Assembly: GCA_021298605.1 (NCBI GenBank)
Contig: JAJTDS010000020.1
Location: forward strand, 1 to 40,164
Reading direction: 5' to 3'
From: Rickettsiales bacterium
GTDB taxonomy: Bacteria; Pseudomonadota; Alphaproteobacteria; Rickettsiales; UBA1997
Length of the DNA: 40,164 nt
The notes beneath the pieces were generated by a model. That model searched no databases. It had not been told where the DNA came from and worked only from the letters and a program-made list of their open reading frames with translations. This document shows, one piece after another, positions 35,979 to 40,164 of this stretch. The position numbers were made by a program, and so were the translations under genes. Positions within the stretch are counted from its first letter, which is position 1, and the number at the start of each line of letters is the position of its first letter.

Positions 35979-36722
35979 ATGCATCGTCGCAATTTAATGA
36001 AAAATTTTTTAAAATTTTCAGGCTCTTTTTTGTTATTTTCTATTGCTTCTGGTTTTACTAAAAGTAAAGTTGATAAACAAAAATTACCAAACCTTTTTAA
36101 TAATAAAAGCAACAAAACTATGACTATTCAATTACCTCCTCTGCCTTATGAGAAAAATGCTTTAATGCCTTATATAAGCGAAAATACAATAAATTATCAT
36201 TATGGAAAGCATCACCAAACTTATGTAAATAATCTTAACAATTTAATAAAAGATACCGAATTATCAAACAAATCACTTGAAGATGTAATTAAAATCTCTG
36301 CAAATGATACAAGTAAAGTTGCTATATTCAACAATGCCGCCCAAATATGGAATCACACATTCTATTGGAATTCAATGAAACCAAACGGTGGAGGCACTCC
36401 AGATGCTAGCCTTTTAGCAAAAATTGAATCTGATTTTGGATCTTATGAAAATTTTGTTAACGAATTTAAAAATTCTGCAATATCGCAATTTGGATCTGGT
36501 TGGTCTTGGATAGTTCTTGATGAAAATAAGAAGTTAAAAATAATAAAAACTGGAAATGCTGAAACTCCGCTTACTAACCCCAAGCTAAAACCCTTACTAA
36601 CAATTGATGTTTGGGAACATGCCTACTATCTTGATTTTCAAAATGCTAGAGCAAATTATATTGAGATGTTTTTAAATAATCTTATAAATTGGGATTTTGT
36701 CAATAAAAACTTAGCACAGTAA
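35979..36722 (+). CDS. sodB: Iron superoxide dismutase with possible Tat export leader
   Basis: Converts superoxide to peroxide and oxygen. The core from residue 48 (MTIQLPPLPYEKNALMPYIS) carries YHYGKHHQTYV, AAQIWNHTFYW with the Gln typical of the Fe form, GSGWSWIVLDE and the metal motif DVWEHAYYLDF. Upstream are 47 extra residues beginning MHRRNLMKNFLKFSGSFLLF, a twin-arginine pattern (HRRNLMK) followed by a hydrophobic stretch. A second in-frame ATG at 36120 would give the usual cytosolic protein of about 200 residues. Either start, or both, may be used. Tat export of a SOD is known in some alphaproteobacteria. No Tat gene is in the window to support it. Confidence 0.92.
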   Translation: MHRRNLMKNFLKFSGSFLLFSIASGFTKSKVDKQKLPNLFNNKSNKTMTIQLPPLPYEKNALMPYISENTINYHYGKHHQTYVNNLNNLIKDTELSNKSLEDVIKISANDTSKVAIFNNAAQIWNHTFYWNSMKPNGGGTPDASLLAKIESDFGSYENFVNEFKNSAISQFGSGWSWIVLDENKKLKIIKTGNAETPLTNPKLKPLLTIDVWEHAYYLDFQNARANYIEMFLNNLINWDFVNKNLAQ

Positions 36723-36765
36723 ATTTATTGCTAAACTATTCTAAAAAATAAATAATCTTTTAATA

Positions 36766-37356
36766 ATGTCTAGAATTGCAAAAATTGATCGCAATACCAA
36801 AGAAACTAAAATTTCAGTCATAGTTAATCTAGACGGAACAGGAAATTATAAAATTAAAAGCGGAATAGGTTTCTTAGATCATATGTTAGAACAATTATCT
36901 CATCATAGTTTAATTGACATTGAATTGTCAGCTGCTGGAGATACTCATATTGATTTTCATCACACCACAGAAGACTCTGCCATTGCAATTGCCACAGCGA
37001 TTAAAGAGGCTTTAGGAGATAAAAAAGGGATTAATCGCTTTGGTTGTGCTTTTGTGCCAATGGATGAAACCCTCACAAGAGCCGTAATTGACATATCGGG
37101 AAGAGCTTACCCTGTTTTTAATTGTCAATTTACAAGAGATAAAATCGGAGAAATGGATAGCGAACTATTTCGTGAATTCTTTTTTGCTTTTAGCAATACT
37201 CTTGCTTGTAATTTGCATATTGAAAATTTATACGGAATAAACAATCATCATATCGTTGAATCTTGTTTTAAAGCAACCGCTAGAGCACTTAAAGAAGCAA
37301 TCACAATTGACAAAAGAAAGTTAAATTCAATCAATTCAACTAAAGGAATTTTATAA
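36766..37356 (+). CDS. hisB: Imidazoleglycerol-phosphate dehydratase
   Basis: Dehydrates imidazole glycerol phosphate in histidine synthesis. The 196 residues are the single-function form. [35 protein letters not shown] (manganese-binding His/Asp cluster), [30 protein letters not shown] and [17 protein letters not shown] are the family motifs. It lies 43 bp after sodB and converges with hscB (7-bp gap). With hisD it indicates that a histidine pathway exists, its genes scattered rather than in one operon. Confidence 0.96.
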   Translation: MSRIAKIDRNTKETKISVIVNLDGTGNYKIKSGIGFLDHMLEQLSHHSLIDIELSAAGDTHIDFHHTTEDSAIAIATAIKEALGDKKGINRFGCAFVPMDETLTRAVIDISGRAYPVFNCQFTRDKIGEMDSELFREFFFAFSNTLACNLHIENLYGINNHHIVESCFKATARALKEAITIDKRKLNSINSTKGIL

Positions 37357-37362
37357 AGAATT

Positions 37363-37866
37363 TTATTTTAAAAGTTTAATTTTCTTCTTCAAATCGGCAA
37401 TTATTTTTCTAAAATATTTAGCCTTAATAAGTAATTTAGAAGCATCCTGTAAATTATTGAGATCATATTTGGAAATTGCCAAACTTATTAGATTGGCAAA
37501 TTTTTCATCACATTCTTTTTTTAAATTATTAGCATTCTCTTTACTGTCTAGATATAAAATTGTTTCTTGCAAATCAATTATCTCTTCGATTGTCGAAGGC
37601 TCTGGACCTATAGATGCTTTTATAATAAAATTTTCATCATTAATATTGAACCCCGATAACTCTAACAAATGACAGGCCCTAAGAAATTTATCGCTAATTA
37701 TTTCTAGTGCAGAATTAACTAAAAAAGACTGTTCGTCATTAGCTGATTCTTGATTATTTGAATCTGGATGAAATTTTTGCTGTAATTTTCTGTAGCTATC
37801 TTCAATATCTGAAATATTTAAGTCAAAATTAGTTGGCAAATTCAAAACTTTAAAATAATTAATCAT
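37363..37866 (-). CDS. hscB: Fe-S cluster co-chaperone HscB
   Basis: A J-type co-chaperone that hands IscU to HscA. The 167 residues include the J-domain motif HPD in LQQKFHPDSNN (about residues 32-42) and the C-terminal three-helix bundle that contacts IscU. LRACHLLELSGFNI is a typical HscB segment. It is the last gene of iscU-iscA-hscB, 3 bp after iscA. The usual next genes hscA and fdx are not here, since hisB lies just beyond in the opposite direction. Confidence 0.93.
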   Translation of the reverse strand: MINYFKVLNLPTNFDLNISDIEDSYRKLQQKFHPDSNNQESANDEQSFLVNSALEIISDKFLRACHLLELSGFNINDENFIIKASIGPEPSTIEEIIDLQETILYLDSKENANNLKKECDEKFANLISLAISKYDLNNLQDASKLLIKAKYFRKIIADLKKKIKLLK

Positions 37867-37869
37867 ACA

Positions 37870-38298
37870 TTAAACCTGAAAACTTTCTCCGCAACCACAA
37901 CGACCTTTTTCATTAGGATTAACAAAGTCAAAACCGGAGTAAATATCATCACTTTTATAGATCATTTCACTCCCAATTAAAAACATTGAAGCTTTTGGAT
38001 CTATAAAAATAGATACTTCGTCTTTTATTACTAAATCATCAAATTTTGTAATATTATTATCAATAATAGCATATTCAACCATATAAGATAACCCTGAACA
38101 ACCTCTAGTTCTAACTGATATTCTTATGCCAGCACAAGGCTCTTTTCTTTGATTTAATAAGTTTTTTATTTCAATCAATGCCAATTCATTTACTTTTAGA
38201 TAATCAACAATTGGGTTTCCGCCTGCCGATGTTTTGAATCTTGAATTAAAATTGACATTTTTTTCTATTGAAGAATTGGAGGTATTATTCATTAACAA
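37870..38298 (-). CDS. iscA: A-type Fe-S carrier protein IscA
   Basis: Carries iron-sulfur clusters for insertion into target proteins. The three conserved cysteines are present as TRGCSGLSY and GRCGCGESF. The 142 residues exceed the usual 107 because of a 32-residue polar N-terminal extension before PIVDYLKVNELALIEIK. An internal start could remove part of it, but none is obviously better. It lies 8 bp after iscU and 3 bp before hscB. Confidence 0.94.
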   Translation of the reverse strand: MLMNNTSNSSIEKNVNFNSRFKTSAGGNPIVDYLKVNELALIEIKNLLNQRKEPCAGIRISVRTRGCSGLSYMVEYAIIDNNITKFDDLVIKDEVSIFIDPKASMFLIGSEMIYKSDDIYSGFDFVNPNEKGRCGCGESFQV

Positions 38299-38306
38299 GC
38301 CAAGAT

Positions 38307-38690
38307 CTATAATTTATTATTTTTATTTTTATAATCGGTAATAGCGGCTTTAATAGCTTCTTCCGCAAGTAAAGAACAATGTTTTTTTACTGGAGGAAGA
38401 GCTAATTCTTCAGCTATTTCTTGATTAGTTATTTTAAAGGCTTCATCAATATTTTTGCCTTTTATCCATTCTGTGGCAAGAGAACTCGATGCAATTGCAG
38501 ATCCGCAACCAAAAGTTTTAAATTTTGCATCGATTATATGATTATCTTTTACCTCGATTTGTAGTTTCATAACATCGCCACAAGCAGGAGCTCCAACTAA
38601 ACCAGTGCCAACATTTGCATTGTTTTTATCAAGAGACCCAACATTTTTTGGGTTTTCGTAATGATTAATTAATTTTTCTGAATATGCCAT
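38307..38690 (-). CDS. iscU: Fe-S cluster scaffold protein IscU
   Basis: Scaffold on which IscS builds clusters. The 127 residues are normal. The cysteines and key motifs are GAPACGDVMKLQIEV, FKTFGCGSAIASSSLATEW and the HscA-binding LPPVKKHCSLLAEEAI. It is the first gene of the minus-strand unit. iscS and iscR, which normally precede it, are missing, and upstream DNA (38691-39493) is decayed. The promoter must lie in that stretch. Confidence 0.97.
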   Translation of the reverse strand: MAYSEKLINHYENPKNVGSLDKNNANVGTGLVGAPACGDVMKLQIEVKDNHIIDAKFKTFGCGSAIASSSLATEWIKGKNIDEAFKITNQEIAEELALPPVKKHCSLLAEEAIKAAITDYKNKNNKL

Positions 38691-38873
38691 ATTTACAGTT
38701 GTTATATTTTAGTTTTATTGCCCTACAGAAGAATATAAAATTTATTATATATTCTTCAAGTAAAACTTTTAATATAAATAACTTTAGGGATTTTTTGCTC
38801 ATTAAAGCAAATTTTTTATTAAAAACCGCAACACCAATAATTCTGTTATTGTTTATTTTTATTCAAACTTAAT

Positions 38874-39059
38874 TTGTTTTTTTTGGAATGTATCTTCATT
38901 ATCCAAACTTATTTTAGTTTTGGGAAAATAGTTTTGTGGACAACTTCTACTGAGCGATATGAATTGGTCAGAAAAGATATAAATTCAATGTTAGGAACTT
39001 ATCCCGATGGGTTATCGAAAAATAAACTTATAGAAGATTTTAGTAGTGATTTTGAGTGA
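38874..39059 (+). pseudogene. Unidentified gene fragment
   Basis: A short plus-strand frame ends in TTSTERYELVRKDINSML and KNKLIEDFSSDFE. Its composition looks more like protein than random AT-rich translation, but it matches nothing I recognise, lacks a convincing start region, and its end overlaps the metallopeptidase remnant on the other strand. Probably the debris of an older gene. Confidence 0.22.
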
Positions 39060-39261
39060 TTTTGTTGAAAATGTTGAATCTTTTTATTTATCCAACCCTC
39101 TTTTTTTGTGATAATATCGTTGATTTTTTGTTGTGACAAGCCTACAGGCACTCTAATTTTTACAGTGCAATTTTTACAGTGCAATCTTGGTAAACCTGAA
39201 TAGAGACGGTTTTACGGCTCGAAGAAGTTATAATTTGTGGAATAAAACCCAAATTCTGCAT
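39000..39261 (-). pseudogene. YgjP-type (DUF45/M48-like) metallopeptidase remnant
   Basis: From ATG 39261 the minus strand reads MQNLGFIPQIITSSSRKTVS, then IQVYQDCTVKI. After a jump of reading frame it continues IRVPVGLSQQKINDIITKKE and GWINKKIQHFQ. This is the N-terminal part of the YgjP family, which carries its HExxH site later. The frame is broken by a 14-bp tandem duplication (39157-39184), and the sequence loses similarity after about 39055, with no HExxH remaining. It is therefore a pseudogene with both a duplication and loss of its catalytic end. Confidence 0.6.
39157..39184. repeat. 14-bp perfect tandem duplication in the metallopeptidase remnant
   Basis: TTTTTACAGTGCAA occurs twice without gap (39157-39170 and 39171-39184). 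Removing one copy rejoins the two reading frames of the YgjP-like remnant, so this duplication is a likely inactivating event. Confidence 0.85.
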
Positions 39262-39493
39262 ATTTAGAAATGTTGATTAAATATTAATAATTTCTAATTA
39301 TGCAGAATATTCTTAAAATATAAGTAATATTTTACGAAATGGTTAAATTTATCTTCTTAATTATTATTGTCGTCCTTTATATTGATTTTCATTTAATAAT
39401 AATGATTATTTTTTACTCCAGTATCGCCTTTACAACAAGAAAAAGGGTCAAAATTTTTAAACCAATTAATTACTTTGCTAAAAAATGAAGGTT

Positions 39494-39880
39494 TTATTCG
39501 ATTATTTGCCCCCCTTCTGCTTGATCTACATTATTATTTAGTTGTTGTGATTGAGAAATATTTTGATTATTAGATTGATTTTGAATAAAGCTATTGAGTA
39601 TATTATCATTATTTTTCTTTAGATAGTTTTCTACTTCTTCCTTTGTAGGATAGTTAATGCCACGATTTTCTATTTTTGTATTGTTGATAATTTTCGTTTT
39701 TTCTTGTAGAGAAATATATTCTGCATATTCTTTCATCTTTTTAATATCTGCAATATTTTCTTTATTGCATTTTTCTACAAAAACTTTATAAACCCCAAGC
39801 TCTTCCAATAAATTATTTTTTAATTGCTTTAAAACAATTTCTTTTTCTTCGTCATTGTCTAATTCCAAATGTGGTTTCAT
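39494..39880 (-). CDS. Hypothetical protein, Q/N-rich C-terminus
   Basis: 128 residues that I do not recognise. The N-terminal two thirds are charged and helical (NDEEKEIVLKQLKNNLLEEL), and the last 35 residues are Gln/Asn-rich (SNNQNISQSQQLNNN). There is no signal peptide or membrane segment. Its start overlaps the end of the upstream gene by 29 bp in another frame. It may be a separate coupled gene, or the second half of one gene split by a one-base error, as seen twice elsewhere in this window. Confidence 0.5.
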   Translation of the reverse strand: MKPHLELDNDEEKEIVLKQLKNNLLEELGVYKVFVEKCNKENIADIKKMKEYAEYISLQEKTKIINNTKIENRGINYPTKEEVENYLKKNNDNILNSFIQNQSNNQNISQSQQLNNNVDQAEGGQIIE

Positions 39881-40154
39881 ATTTTAATTTTATCGTCTCA
39901 CAATTTGCAAGAAATTCTATAGCTGCTTGAGGATTATCAGCTAAAAAATTATATTCATAAATATTGTTGATATTATTTTTTATGCCTTCAATGAAAGCAT
40001 TGAAAGCATCGCTATCATACACACTGTCTTTTTGTTCTATTGATCCTAGATCAAAAAAACCATCGCCATATGCTGTGATGTATTGAGTATAGTATGTGTT
40101 TATTAATGAATTGTGCTGAACTTGTTCTTCTTGTAAGAGATTGCGGGGTTCCAT
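39852..40154 (-). CDS. Hypothetical protein near window end
   Basis: 100 residues, unrecognised. ATG 40154 is preceded by an in-frame TAA, so the start is inside the window. The sequence (NTYYTQYITAYGDGFFDLGS, FNAFIEGIKNN) looks like folded protein, without leader or membrane segment. It overlaps the following gene by 29 bp on the same strand, so the two are probably functionally linked or one frameshifted gene. Confidence 0.5.
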   Translation of the reverse strand: MEPRNLLQEEQVQHNSLINTYYTQYITAYGDGFFDLGSIEQKDSVYDSDAFNAFIEGIKNNINNIYEYNFLADNPQAAIEFLANCETIKLKYETTFGIRQ

Positions 40155-40164
40155 GACTTATATT

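Larger units (their letters stand above)
38691..39493. other. Non-coding and decayed stretch between iscU and the window-end genes
   Basis: No intact gene is supported. The first part (38691-38870) is AT-rich and presumably holds the iscU promoter. 38874-39059 has a coding-looking plus-strand fragment, 39000-39261 a metallopeptidase remnant on the minus strand, and 39339-39488 a 49-codon hydrophobic frame that I do not trust. Position 39398-39410 is a short AATAAT-G-ATTATT palindrome. The region reads as reductive decay. Confidence 0.5.

Noticed and set aside
38684-38872. 62-codon plus-strand frame rich in Phe, Ile and Leu
   Set aside because: It overlaps the iscU start, is typical of AT-rich noncoding DNA and resembles no protein.
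39339-39488. 49-codon hydrophobic frame
   Set aside because: Phe/Ile-rich translation is expected from poly-T-rich DNA; no ribosome binding site or neighbour supports it.

Overview
The window is AT-rich (roughly 70% A+T by eye), densely packed bacterial DNA. The gene content points to a reduced alphaproteobacterium of the Rickettsiales type. The evidence is an archaeal/rickettsial-style valyl-tRNA synthetase, an FAD-dependent thymidylate synthase, a CarD-family regulator, an AmiD/AmpD-like amidase like that of Rickettsia, a PopZ/DUF2497 C-terminus, short intergenic gaps, few Shine-Dalgarno sites and gene remnants. It keeps pieces of biotin (bioA, bioD), arginine (argB) and histidine (hisD, hisB) synthesis plus a gluconeogenic pair (glpX, class I aldolase). 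That is richer than Rickettsia itself and fits a less reduced lineage (Midichloria-, Deianiraea- or Ehrlichia-like). The exact placement is inference.

Layout. 1-231: tail of an unidentified gene. 262-3965: bioA, nagZ, then convergent ddpX and thyX. 4207-8747: dnaN, recF, thiE, ampD/amiD-like, bioD. 8837-12385: a tight cluster argB, gamma-class carbonic anhydrase, a tripartite CarD protein, lolD. 12382-18630 (minus strand): valS (frameshifted and carrying an in-frame palindromic element), yajQ, ccmA, mreD, mrdA. 18689-23228 (minus): a tandem-YceI protein, secB, glpX, atpC, atpD. 23628-26267: an 879-residue orphan protein. 26296-30299 (minus): a carbonic-anhydrase-like lipoprotein lacking two zinc ligands, class I aldolase, a prepilin-like protein, secF, rpsT. 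30541-37356 (plus): uvrB, a PopZ-like gene with a one-base frameshift, hisD, bamD, sodB with a possible Tat leader, hisB. 37363-38690 (minus): hscB, iscA, iscU. 38691-39493: decayed DNA with a YgjP-type metallopeptidase remnant broken by a 14-bp duplication. 39494-40154 (minus): two unidentified small genes.

How they work together. Most genes are housekeeping: replication and repair (dnaN, recF, uvrB), envelope growth and peptidoglycan recycling (mrdA, mreD, nagZ, ddpX, ampD, lolD, bamD), protein export (secB, secF), ATP synthase (atpD, atpC), Fe-S assembly (iscU, iscA, hscB) and cofactor/amino-acid synthesis. The least ordinary features are the 879-residue orphan, the carbonic-anhydrase-like pseudoenzyme co-transcribed with aldolase, the CarD protein with a histone-like basic arm and an acidic tail, the palindromic element inside valS, and two one-base frameshifts in otherwise well-conserved genes, which may be assembly errors. 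I see no CRISPR array, insertion sequence, tRNA or rRNA.
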